DNA from: Nocardia shimofusensis NBRC 100134
Lineage (GTDB): Bacteria; Actinomycetota; Actinomycetes; Mycobacteriales; Mycobacteriaceae
DNA length: 64,000 bases
Direction: 5' to 3'
NCBI RefSeq assembly: GCF_001613125.1
Contig: NZ_BDBT01000008.1
Location: 124,001 to 188,000 of the forward strand
The translations under genes and the position numbers were made by a program. The notes under the pieces are model-generated. The model was given only the letters and a program-made list of their open reading frames with translations. It was not told the origin of the DNA and searched no databases. How positions within the stretch are numbered: position 1 is the first letter of the stretch; every line of letters begins with the position of its first letter. Of this stretch, positions 53,857 through 61,848 are shown one piece after another.

Positions 53857-55815
53857 CTACAGTGTGCGCGTCAGCCGTTCGGTGAGGATCTGCGCGAAAC
53901 GCGCGGGGTCCTTCAACTCGCCGCCCTCGGCCAGCACCGCCGTGCCGTACAGCAGTTCGGCGGTCTCTGTGAGCTCGGGCACCTTGCCCTCGTCGGCGTC
54001 GGGCTTGCGCTGGTCGTAGGCCTCGCGCAGGCCGGTCACCAGTGGGTGAGCCGGATTCAATTCCAGGATCCGCTTGCTCACCGGCAGCTCCTGACCGGAG
54101 GCACGGTACATACGCTCGAGCATGGGCGTGAAGTCGAAGACGTCGCCGACCAGGCAGGCGGGCGAGGTGGTGAGCCGGTTGGTCAGGCGCACCTCCTTGA
54201 TGTTGTCCTCGAGGGTGTTGCCCAGCCAGGTCAGCAGGTCGGCGAATTCCTTGTCCTGCTGTTCGCGCAGCGCCTCGGAGGCCTTCTTCTCGTCCTCGGA
54301 CTCCAGGTCGACCTCGCCCTTGGCGATGGACTGGAAACGCTTGCCGTCGAACTCCGGCACCGAGCCGACCCACATCTCGTCGACCGGATCGGTCAGGATC
54401 AGCACCTCGCGGCCCTTGGCCTGGAACGCCTCCATGTGCGGGGAGCGCTCGATCTGATCCCGCGACTCGCCGGTCATGTAGTAGATGACGTCCTGGCCCT
54501 CGGGCATCCGCTCCACATACTGCGCCAGCGTGGTCGCCTCGGACTCCGAGTGCGTCGAGGCGAACGAGCTGACCTGCAGGATGGTCTCGCGATTGTCGAA
54601 ATCCGAGAGCAGGCCCTCCTTGAGGACGCGGCCGAACTCGCGCCAGAAGGTCTGGTACTTGCTCTGGTCCTCGGCGCCCTGCAGATCCTTGACCGTGGAG
54701 AGCACCTTCTTGACCAGGCGCTTGCGGATCATCTGGATCTGACGGTCCTGCTGCAGGATCTCGCGCGAGACATTGAGCGAGAGGTCCTGGGCGTCGACCA
54801 CACCCTTGACGAAGCGCAGGTACTCCGGCATCAGCTCTTCGCAGTTGTCCATGATGAACACCCGCTTGACGTAGAGCTGCACACCGCGCTTGTGCTCGCG
54901 GGTGAACAGGTCGAACGGCGCCTGCGAGGGCAGGAACAGCAGCGCCTGGTATTCGAAGGTGCCCTCGGCCTTGAGCGGGATGATCTCGAGCGGCTCGTCC
55001 CAGGCGTGGCTGACGTGCTTGTAGAACTCCTTGTACTCCTCCTCGGAGACCTCCGAGCGCGGGCGCGTCCACAGCGCCTTCTGCGAGTTGAGCGTCTGCT
55101 CCTCGACGAGGGTCTTCTCCTGCTTCTCCTCGCCCTCCCCCTCGGTAACCACTCGCTCCACGCTCATCCGGATCGGCCACGCGATGAAGTCGGAGTACTT
55201 CTTGACGATCTCGCGGAGCTTCCACTCCTGCGTGTAGTCGAAGAGATGGTCGTCCTCGTCGGCCGGCTTGAGGTGCAGCGTCACGGCGGTGCCCTGCGGG
55301 GCCTCGTCGAGATCGGAGATGGCGTAGGTGGAACTGCCCGAACTCGCCTCCCAGCGGGTGGCGGTGGTCTCGCCCGCCTTGCGGGTGGTCAGCACGACCT
55401 TGTCGGCGACCATGAAGGTCGAGTAGAAGCCGATGCCGAACTGACCGATCAATTCCTCGGCGGAGGCCTCGGACTTGGCCTCGGCCAGCTGCTTGCGCAG
55501 CTGCGCGGTACCGGACTTGGCCAGCGTGCCGATCAGGTCCACGACCTCCGCGCGCGACATGCCGATGCCGTTGTCCCGGACGGTGAGGACTCGCTCGTTC
55601 TTGTCGACTTCCAGCTCGATGTGCAGATCGGAGGTGTCGACCTGCAAATCCTTGTCCTGGAAGGACGCCAGCCTCAGCTTGTCCAGTGCATCGGACGCGT
55701 TCGAGATCAGCTCGCGAAGGAACGTGTCCTTGTTGGAGTAGACGGAATGGATCATCAGCTCGAGCAGCTGATGGGTTTCTGCCTGGAACTCGAGTTGTTC
55801 GACGTGCTCTGTCAC
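53857..55815 (-). CDS. htpG: molecular chaperone HtpG (Hsp90)
   Basis: A 652-aa Hsp90. The ATP-binding N domain starts VEQLEFQAETHQLLELMIHS and has the conserved FLRELISNASDALDKLR, DNGIGM and GQFGIGFYSTFMVADKV motifs. The middle domain holds the catalytic Arg region (NVSREILQQDRQI), and the C-terminal dimerisation domain follows from about residue 510. The GTG at 55813-55815 overlaps the stop of the upstream nuclease gene (GTGA). Family length is normal. No HAIR or CIRCE element was found upstream, so it may be expressed from the nuclease promoter or an internal one. Confidence 0.96.
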   Translation of the reverse strand: MTEHVEQLEFQAETHQLLELMIHSVYSNKDTFLRELISNASDALDKLRLASFQDKDLQVDTSDLHIELEVDKNERVLTVRDNGIGMSRAEVVDLIGTLAKSGTAQLRKQLAEAKSEASAEELIGQFGIGFYSTFMVADKVVLTTRKAGETTATRWEASSGSSTYAISDLDEAPQGTAVTLHLKPADEDDHLFDYTQEWKLREIVKKYSDFIAWPIRMSVERVVTEGEGEEKQEKTLVEEQTLNSQKALWTRPRSEVSEEEYKEFYKHVSHAWDEPLEIIPLKAEGTFEYQALLFLPSQAPFDLFTREHKRGVQLYVKRVFIMDNCEELMPEYLRFVKGVVDAQDLSLNVSREILQQDRQIQMIRKRLVKKVLSTVKDLQGAEDQSKYQTFWREFGRVLKEGLLSDFDNRETILQVSSFASTHSESEATTLAQYVERMPEGQDVIYYMTGESRDQIERSPHMEAFQAKGREVLILTDPVDEMWVGSVPEFDGKRFQSIAKGEVDLESEDEKKASEALREQQDKEFADLLTWLGNTLEDNIKEVRLTNRLTTSPACLVGDVFDFTPMLERMYRASGQELPVSKRILELNPAHPLVTGLREAYDQRKPDADEGKVPELTETAELLYGTAVLAEGGELKDPARFAQILTERLTRTL

Positions 55816-57578
55816 GACGACAGGGTACCGCCGCCGCCGAGCGGAATCACCGCGGGCGCGTGCGTGAAATCGGCCAGCGAGGGCACCTGCGCCACCGCGC
55901 TGTGCGGGTTGGGCACCCGCGGCGCCATCCACTCCCGCAGCGTCATGGTGGCGCGCACATCGTCCTCGTTGTATTCCAGCAGGCGGGTGCGCTGACCGAG
56001 GTCGACAGCCCCGTCGTAGCCGACCGCGAGCCGGTACCAGCTCATCGACGCCTCCCCGCTCGCCTCCGGGTCACGCCAGGAGAACCCGGCCACCGGGGCG
56101 ACCTTCTTCAGGCCCTTGCCGTTGGGGCAGATGAACTGCTCGGTGACGGCCTGGAACATGTCCACCCACTCCGGCCCGTCGACGAAGGCGCGCACCTGTT
56201 CGGTGGTCGGCACCCCCGCCATGCCCTCGAACCGCTGGGCCGACTCGTAGAGCCACTTGTCCTCGGCGGTGCGTGAATAGCAGTAGGCGGCGAAGGTCTT
56301 TCCCGCGGCGTGCGCCCGGGCGCGCACCGTCATCAGCCAGGTCCAGAACTCGCCGAAGGAGCGACCCTCGTCCCTGGTGGGCAACGGATCCCAGGTCACG
56401 AACGGGCGGTACTGCCCGTCGAGCAGCGTGCCCCACAGGTAGGCGCCGTACTCCTGGTAACTCTCCAGGTCGACGTCGACCTCGACGTCGGCGCGGCGCA
56501 CCTGCACCCGGTCGAAGCGACGGACCAGCGGCGCGCCGGCCAGCCAGGCGCGGGCGGTGACCACGGCCTCGTCGAAGGGGCCGTGCTGCCAGTCCTGCGG
56601 GTCCTCACCGGTCCACGCGGCGAGTTCCTCGATGGTGGCGACCCCGTGCCCGCGCAGCACCTCCGCGCGCGAGCCGGGCGCGACCAGGCTGACGTCGCGG
56701 CGTTCGATGAGCCATTGCTCGCAGCTGGGGCCGTCGATTCCCCGTGTCCACCAGGGGCATTGCCTGCACTCGGGCACCTTGGCGGGCGCGGTGGGCGACT
56801 GGCCGCGCACCACCGCGATGCGATCGGCGTAGCGGCGGTCGTAGTCGGCCAGCGTCGCGGCGATGTCGTGCACCAGGATTCGGTCGGACTGCAGGCCGAT
56901 CACACCACCGAGCAGGCTCGGGCTGGCCAGGCCGTGGCGCTGCAACATCCGGTAGAGATGGGCCAGGCGCTGCTGGTCGCGCGGCTGCTGGCGCAGCTTG
57001 CGGGACTTGTCCGGCTGCGGGTCCCAGCGCACCGGGTCCGAGGTCAGCGGATGGAAGTCGGCCGGACCCGGCCTGCGCGGATCGGTGACCTTGTGGTTGA
57101 CCACGATGATCGGGATGTAGCCGCCGCGCTCGGTGTCGCGCATCAGGATCTCCGAGCCGCCACGCCTGCCGGTGTCGGGTTCCTGCGGCAGCAGGCCGCC
57201 CCAGATCCATTGCGCCCCGGCCGTCAACGCGCCCACGGTGGCCTCGGCGCGCGCGCCCGCCCGCAGGGCCGGATCGATGATCACCCACCGCGACGGGGCC
57301 GCCGCGACAAGGGTGTCGCGCACCGAGGCGCGGTGCGCGGCGGCGGCCTCACGACGTTGGCGCACCCCGGAATCCTCGATCACACCGGTGAGTTCGCCAC
57401 CGTGCGCGGCGTCCATGCGCAGCCGGTGACGGCAGCCGATCAGAGCGCGCGCGTCGAGATATCCGGTGACCGCCTCGGTGAAACCGGCGGGCGTTTCGGG
57501 CGCGTCGATCCCGGCCGGCCGCACCGCGGCCGAGCCCTCGTCCTCGCGACCGTGCCGGTCGCCGCTGCCCGAATTCAC
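55812..57578 (-). CDS. TM0106-type RecB-like nuclease with RNase-H-like domain
   Basis: A 588-aa two-domain protein. The N-terminal half is a RecB-like nuclease core with Cys spaced as in 4Fe-4S RecB/AddB-type proteins: one Cys at LIGCRHRLRMD (about residue 40) and CRQCPWWTRGIDGPSC (about 283-298). The C-terminal half (about 370-570) resembles an RNase-H-like DEDD exonuclease: VEVDVDLESYQEYGAYLW (D-X-E) and LLEYNEDDVRATMTLREWM (final Asp). The GTG at 57576-57578 has CATACT 6 nt upstream, suggesting a leaderless start. It is coupled to htpG. A role in DNA processing or repair is inferred; the RecB metal residues are not all visible. Confidence 0.82.
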   Translation of the reverse strand: MNSGSGDRHGREDEGSAAVRPAGIDAPETPAGFTEAVTGYLDARALIGCRHRLRMDAAHGGELTGVIEDSGVRQRREAAAAHRASVRDTLVAAAPSRWVIIDPALRAGARAEATVGALTAGAQWIWGGLLPQEPDTGRRGGSEILMRDTERGGYIPIIVVNHKVTDPRRPGPADFHPLTSDPVRWDPQPDKSRKLRQQPRDQQRLAHLYRMLQRHGLASPSLLGGVIGLQSDRILVHDIAATLADYDRRYADRIAVVRGQSPTAPAKVPECRQCPWWTRGIDGPSCEQWLIERRDVSLVAPGSRAEVLRGHGVATIEELAAWTGEDPQDWQHGPFDEAVVTARAWLAGAPLVRRFDRVQVRRADVEVDVDLESYQEYGAYLWGTLLDGQYRPFVTWDPLPTRDEGRSFGEFWTWLMTVRARAHAAGKTFAAYCYSRTAEDKWLYESAQRFEGMAGVPTTEQVRAFVDGPEWVDMFQAVTEQFICPNGKGLKKVAPVAGFSWRDPEASGEASMSWYRLAVGYDGAVDLGQRTRLLEYNEDDVRATMTLREWMAPRVPNPHSAVAQVPSLADFTHAPAVIPLGGGGTLSS

Positions 57579-57822
57579 GTAAGCAGTATGGTCCAGACCC
57601 CCGACACCCCCGCGCACCGCATGAATCCCCCGGCGCCATGTGATCGGCGCCGGGTATCCACACCACGCCATCCGGTCCCCGGCGAACACGCGCCTGCCCG
57701 GCACTATCGCAGCACCGCGGGCCGACCGGATAAGGTGGGCGCGAACCGCGTGGTACAGGGGCAGACGACGCACTACGGCGACGCGCTCGATGGCAGAACG
57801 GCATGACGGAGGGCCTTTTCCG

Positions 57823-58446
57823 ATGGGGTTGTTCACGAAACGCGCACGGCGCCCGAGCCGCAGGGCCGAGGCCAAGGCCCTCAAGCACAAGGCCGGGTTG
57901 GAGGCCAAGCTGGCCGCCAAGAACGATCGCAAGTCCCGTCGCGCCGAGCAGCGCTCGCAGCGCAAGGTCGCCAAGCAGCAGGTCGCCACCCTCAAGGCCG
58001 AGGAGAAGGCCGCGCTGAAGGTCGCCGCCAAGGCCGAGCGCGACCCGTTCAGCGCCGGACAGGTCAAGAAGTACATCGGCGTGGCCAGGGTGCTGATCCC
58101 GGTGCTCGCACCACTGGCCTACCGGGGCGCCACCTTCGTGCGCGGTCAGCTCGACACCCGCCGCGCGCAGCAGCTGGGCATCGGCATCGACCAGCTCGGC
58201 GAATACACCGGGCACGGCGCGAAGCTGCAGGCCAGGATCGCCAACACCGAGGCGGCGCTGGACCGTGTGCAGGACCCCGGCGGCGATTTCGTCGCGACCG
58301 CCAAGGACCGGCTGGCCGGCCTCGGCACCGCCGTGCGCACGGCCGAGCAGATGCCCCCGGCGCGCAGGCGCGGGGTGCACGCCTCGATCTCCCACGAACT
58401 GTCCGGCATCGAGGCCGAGGTGCTCGCGCGCCTCGGGGTGCGCTGA
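57823..58446 (+). CDS. DUF6474-like basic coiled-coil protein
   Basis: A 207-aa protein. The first 75 residues are extremely Lys/Arg/Ala-rich and predicted as a long helix (RRAEAKALKHKAGLEAKLAA; KSRRAEQRSQRKVAKQQVAT). A hydrophobic stretch (about 87-105, YIGVARVLIPVLAPLAYRGA) follows and then a helical tail. It could bind nucleic acid or membranes. It agrees with the actinobacterial DUF6474 pattern as I recall it. The ATG at 57823 follows GGAGGG by about 10 nt. It precedes copC by 5 bp and is likely cotranscribed with it. Confidence 0.78.
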   Translation: MGLFTKRARRPSRRAEAKALKHKAGLEAKLAAKNDRKSRRAEQRSQRKVAKQQVATLKAEEKAALKVAAKAERDPFSAGQVKKYIGVARVLIPVLAPLAYRGATFVRGQLDTRRAQQLGIGIDQLGEYTGHGAKLQARIANTEAALDRVQDPGGDFVATAKDRLAGLGTAVRTAEQMPPARRRGVHASISHELSGIEAEVLARLGVR

Positions 58447-58451
58447 TCACC

Positions 58452-58991
58452 ATGCCGAAACATCTCGCGCGCGCACTGATCACCGCGCTGCTCGCCCTGG
58501 GCATGGCGCTGACGGCGGGCGGATTCGCGGCCGCGCATTCCGGGGCGGTCGGCAGCGTCCCGGAGGACGGCGCGCGGATCGACACCGGGCCGGAGCGGGT
58601 GGTCGTGACGTTCAACGAGGAACTGCAGCCCGGCTTCCCCTCGCTGACCCTGGTGGGACCGGACGGCAACCTCTGGTCCAAGGGCGAGCCGACGATCGAG
58701 GGCAAGTCCGTCAGCGTCGCCGCGGGCGAGCTCGGCCCGGCCGGTGAATACACGATCGCCTTCCGGGTCACCTCCGCCGACGGGCACGTGGTGAGCGGGA
58801 CGCGCACCTTCACCCTCACCACCCCGGGCGAGGGCGTCCCCGGTCAGCGCGCCGACGGCAAGAGCGCCGACGCCGCCGACGAGGACTCCGGGTTCCCGCT
58901 GTGGCTGCTGATCGTCGGCGTCGTGGTGCTGCTCGGCGTGGGACTCGCCGTGGTGCTCTTCGGCTTCCGGGGCCGAGACCACCGCGCGTGA
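58452..58991 (+). CDS. copC: CopC-domain copper-resistance protein
   Basis: A 179-aa exported protein. After a signal peptide (about residues 1-28, ending AAAHSG), the mature N-terminus starts with His29, as in CopC proteins where the first His binds Cu(II). The CopC beta-barrel carries SVPEDGARIDTGPERVVVTF and FRVTSADGHVVSGTRTFTL (second His). A Ser/Asp linker and one C-terminal membrane helix (about 148-172) anchor it. It overlaps copD (GTGA), giving the usual copper-uptake pair. Confidence 0.92.
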   Translation: MPKHLARALITALLALGMALTAGGFAAAHSGAVGSVPEDGARIDTGPERVVVTFNEELQPGFPSLTLVGPDGNLWSKGEPTIEGKSVSVAAGELGPAGEYTIAFRVTSADGHVVSGTRTFTLTTPGEGVPGQRADGKSADAADEDSGFPLWLLIVGVVVLLGVGLAVVLFGFRGRDHRA

Positions 58992-59968
58992 GTCCGCGCC
59001 CGGGCATGCGGCGCGCCCTGAGCGCGCGCGCCGCTGCGGTGAGCACGCCGACCACCGGCCGGGACTCGACCGCCCTGCTGGCGATCGTGCCCGCCGGACT
59101 ACTCGGCGTCGGCTCGGCCTGGGTGCTCGCCAGGCCCGATGTCGCGCTGGTCGCCGGCATGGTCCGGGTACTGGCCGACTGTGTGGGCGCGACGGTGCTC
59201 GGCCTGGCCGCGCTGCCCCGGCTGCACGACCGGTTGCGCACGCCGTGGCTGCCGCTCGCGGTGCTCGGCGGGATCTGGTGGGTCGCCGAGGCGGCCGTGC
59301 TGGTGTCCGCGGCCGCCGAGGTGGTCGGGGTGCCGGTGTCCGATCTGAGCGCCGAGCAGTTCACCACCTACCTGAGCGAGGTCAGCGGCGGCCGGATCGG
59401 GCTCGCGGTACTGATCGGCATCGCCGTGCTCACCGGGTATTCGGCACTGGCCTTCCGGCGTGACACCGATCTGTCCGCCGATCTGGTGCTGGTGTTCGCG
59501 GCCGTCGCGCTGGCGTTGCGGCCCATCACCGGGCACATGTCCCAGCAGCCACTGGGCTCGGTGCTGGCGGCGGTGCACGCGCTCGCGGCGGCCGCCTGGC
59601 TCGGGCTGCTGGTGGCCTTGGCGCTGGTGGTGCGGGGCCGCGGCGAATGGGCCGCGGCCCTGCCGCGCTATTCCGCCATCGCCCTGCCGCTGGTCGGGGT
59701 GGTCGCGGTCACCGGAGTGCTGAACGGGCTGATCCGGCTCGGCGGGCCGGCCGCGCTGTTCGGCACCGGCTACGGACGGATCCTGGCCGCCAAGGCGACG
59801 ATGTTGCTCGGACTGCTGGCACTGGGCTGGTGGTGGCGGCGGGACTGGGTGCGCCGCGCGAGCGGGCACCGGATGAGCGCGGCGGAATCGCTGCGCCGGG
59901 CGGTACTCGACGTGGCGTTGATGGCCGTCGCGTTCGGTCTCGCCGCGGCGCTCGCCGTCACCGCGTGA
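58988..59968 (+). CDS. copD: CopD-family copper import membrane protein
   Basis: A 326-aa membrane protein with eight or nine helices. The CopD region includes ITGHMSQQPLGSVLAAVHALAA (His-Met pair and a His in the next helix) and GYGRILAAKATMLLGLLALG. CopC hands copper to CopD, which is thought to carry it into the cell for cuproenzymes. The GTG at 58988-58990 overlaps the copC stop. This locus lacks the CsoR-like operator seen at 18.2 kb. Confidence 0.9.
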   Translation: MSPRPGMRRALSARAAAVSTPTTGRDSTALLAIVPAGLLGVGSAWVLARPDVALVAGMVRVLADCVGATVLGLAALPRLHDRLRTPWLPLAVLGGIWWVAEAAVLVSAAAEVVGVPVSDLSAEQFTTYLSEVSGGRIGLAVLIGIAVLTGYSALAFRRDTDLSADLVLVFAAVALALRPITGHMSQQPLGSVLAAVHALAAAAWLGLLVALALVVRGRGEWAAALPRYSAIALPLVGVVAVTGVLNGLIRLGGPAALFGTGYGRILAAKATMLLGLLALGWWWRRDWVRRASGHRMSAAESLRRAVLDVALMAVAFGLAAALAVTA

Positions 59969-60002
59969 TCCCCGCCGGCCCGGCATCTGCGATCCGCGCC
60001 GA

Positions 60003-60008
60003 TACAGT
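60003..60008 (+). promoter_or_regulatory. -10 element of a leaderless promoter
   Basis: TACAGT ends 6 nt before the ATG of the SRPBCC gene (60015), with no ribosome site between, so the mRNA probably begins at the ATG. The same word in the same position precedes pheA. Confidence 0.6.
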
Positions 60009-60014
60009 GACGCC

Positions 60015-60473
60015 ATGACCGTTGTGAAGATCGCCGGCACCTGCGCGGCCTCGGCCGAATCGGCATTCGCGTACGTCGACGACTACCGGAATCTGCCGAG
60101 CTTTCTGCACGGCGTGCACGCCTTCGTGCCGGTCGGCACGCAGACCGAAGGCGTGGGCACGGTCTTCGACGCCACCGTCAAGCTGGGCCCGGCCACCCTG
60201 CACTCCCGGGTCGAGGTGGTGCGCTGGGAGGAGAACCACGCGCTGGCGGTCGAATCGGTCAAAGGCTTCGAGATCGAGTCGACGTTCCTGTTCCTGCCCA
60301 GAGGCGTGGACCGCTGCGAGGTCGACGCCATCGTGGACTACCGGGTGCCCGGCGGGCTGGCGGGCAAGGCGCTCGGCCGCACCATCGAGCCGTTCGTGAA
60401 GATCGCGGTCAAGCACACCACCGACAACCTGTTGCGCCAGATCGCCGAGTTCCACCTGCGGCGTTCGGCCTGA
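60015..60473 (+). CDS. SRPBCC-family (START/Bet v1-like) protein
   Basis: A 152-aa protein with the polyketide-cyclase / START-like fold: TVVKIAGTCAASAESAFAYV at the start, a beta-sheet centre (GTVFDATVKLGPATLHSRVE) and a long C-terminal helix (FVKIAVKHTTDNLLRQIAEF). Such cavities bind lipids or polyketides; small actinobacterial members are common. No catalytic residues can be assigned. A TACAGT lies 6 nt before the ATG. Its last codons are part of a triplicated repeat. Confidence 0.85.
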   Translation: MTVVKIAGTCAASAESAFAYVDDYRNLPSFLHGVHAFVPVGTQTEGVGTVFDATVKLGPATLHSRVEVVRWEENHALAVESVKGFEIESTFLFLPRGVDRCEVDAIVDYRVPGGLAGKALGRTIEPFVKIAVKHTTDNLLRQIAEFHLRRSA

Positions 60474-60510
60474 TTGCGGCGTCGGCCCGATCGCGGCGTT
60501 CGGCCCGGCG
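60458..60510. repeat. three imperfect 17-18-bp repeats across a stop codon
   Basis: GCGGCGTTCGGCCTGATT (60458-60475), GCGGCGTCGGCCCGATC (60476-60492) and GCGGCGTTCGGCCCGGCG (60493-60510) follow each other without gaps. The SRPBCC stop (60471-60473) lies in the first copy. Confidence 0.8.
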
Positions 60511-60542
60511 GGCTCGATGCCGGGACGTGGGATGCTGAATCC

Positions 60543-60923
60543 ATGAGCGAACGCACCACTCCGACCCTCGTGCAGCGGATCGGCTACATCTGCGGCAAGA
60601 CTTTGCCCGCATCGATGTCGGACTGGGTGCTCGACGATGTGACCGGCCCGGGCGCGACCAGGCGCTACCTGACCCGCTTCCTCGTCCCGGTCCTGCCGGT
60701 GCTGTGCCTGTTCCTGCTGCTGCCCGGCCCGGCGTGGATGGGCCTGTCGATGATGGCGCTGCTGTACCTGCCGCTGATCTACTTCACCATCGCGCTGATG
60801 TACGTCTATCGCAGACATCGGCTGATCAAGCACGGACTCGATCCGGCGCTGGCCGACGCCGAAGCCAGGGCGCGCGGGAGCGCCGAACGCCTGGACTACG
60901 AGCGCAGGCACGGCCGCGCCTGA
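60543..60923 (+). CDS. DUF5313-like membrane protein
   Basis: A 126-aa membrane protein. A conserved N-terminal segment (RIGYICGKTLPASMSDWVLDD) is followed by two helices (about residues 46-64 and 68-90: RFLVPVLPVLCLFLLLPGPA) and a charged tail with RRHRLIKHGLDPALADAEA. It fits the DUF5313 family as I recall it; the function is unknown. GATGCT lies 6 nt before the ATG without a Shine-Dalgarno, suggesting a leaderless mRNA. Confidence 0.8.
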   Translation: MSERTTPTLVQRIGYICGKTLPASMSDWVLDDVTGPGATRRYLTRFLVPVLPVLCLFLLLPGPAWMGLSMMALLYLPLIYFTIALMYVYRRHRLIKHGLDPALADAEARARGSAERLDYERRHGRA

Positions 60924-60977
60924 GCACCGACGGCACCCGACAGGTACCCGGCGAGCCCACGAGGCGATAATCGAACC

Positions 60978-61199
60978 ATGTCCGAGCCTGTCGACGTCCC
61001 CATTTCCGACGACCAGATCAAGCTCGGCCAGTTCCTCAAACTGGCCGATCTGATCGAATCCGGCGCGGAGGCCAAGACCGTGATCGCCGCCGGACTGGTC
61101 CGGGTCAACGACGAGGTCGAACTGCGGCGCGGACGCCAACTGCAGTCGGGCGACGTGGTCACCATGGCAGGCCGCCAGGTCCGGGTGTCCGGCGCCTGA
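60978..61199 (+). CDS. S4-domain RNA-binding protein (YbcJ-like)
   Basis: A 73-aa single S4 domain, typical of the YbcJ/RqcP-related small RNA-binding family: IKLGQFLKLADLIESGAEAK and VIAAGLVRVNDEVELRRGRQ, then LQSGDVVTMAGRQV. Such proteins bind rRNA or tRNA and some rescue stalled ribosomes. GATAAT lies 6 nt before the ATG, a strong -10 for a leaderless message. It is convergent with rraA. Confidence 0.9.
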   Translation: MSEPVDVPISDDQIKLGQFLKLADLIESGAEAKTVIAAGLVRVNDEVELRRGRQLQSGDVVTMAGRQVRVSGA

Positions 61200-61223
61200 C
61201 GACCCCGGATCCCGGACGCCGGG

Positions 61224-61724
61224 TCACTCGGCGCGGACCACCACGCCGTCGTGATCGCTGTAGAGCATTTCGCCCGGAACGAAGGTGACGCCGCCGAATT
61301 CCACCGGCACATCGCGGTCGCCGCTGCCGGTCTGGGTGCTCTTGCGCGGGTTGGTGCCCAGCGCCTTCACCCCGATGTCGAGGGTGCGCAGGATCGCCGA
61401 GTCGCGGACCGCGCCGTTCACGACGACACCTGCCCAGCCGTTGTCCACACCGCGCCCGGCGATGATGTCGCCGACCAGGGCGGTGTGCACGCTCGCGCCG
61501 CCGTCGACGACGAGCACCTTGCCCTCGCCCGGCTCACCGAGGGTCTGCTTCACCAGCAGGTTGTCCTGGAAGCAGCGGATCGTGGTGATGCGGCCGGAAA
61601 AGACGGCCCGACCGCCGAACTGGATGAACTGCGTATCGCAGCTGCGGATCTCGGGGCCGATCTCATCGGCCAGATCCGCCGTCGCGATCTCGGTTGTCGA
61701 CTCGGTATTCGCTGGTTCGGACAT
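61224..61724 (-). CDS. rraA: RraA family protein (regulator of RNase E activity / aldolase)
   Basis: A 166-aa RraA-fold protein, orthologous to Rv3853 (formerly annotated MenG). Typical blocks are [60 protein letters not shown] and [20 protein letters not shown]. The R-D of VRDS is retained, which in 4-hydroxy-4-methyl-2-oxoglutarate aldolases takes part in catalysis, so either activity is possible. The ATG at 61722-61724 follows a GGGGGAG box. It is divergent from lysX. Confidence 0.92.
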   Translation of the reverse strand: MSEPANTESTTEIATADLADEIGPEIRSCDTQFIQFGGRAVFSGRITTIRCFQDNLLVKQTLGEPGEGKVLVVDGGASVHTALVGDIIAGRGVDNGWAGVVVNGAVRDSAILRTLDIGVKALGTNPRKSTQTGSGDRDVPVEFGGVTFVPGEMLYSDHDGVVVRAE

Positions 61725-61848
61725 GAGTCGATTCTCCCCCGCCCGTGCACACCGGTTCGCACGACCCCCGTCCGGCCGCTGCGCGGACCCCGAGTGAACC
61801 GGCGTGGCACCCCCGCCATTCGCCCCCCGATGCGTCCACACTGTTTCG

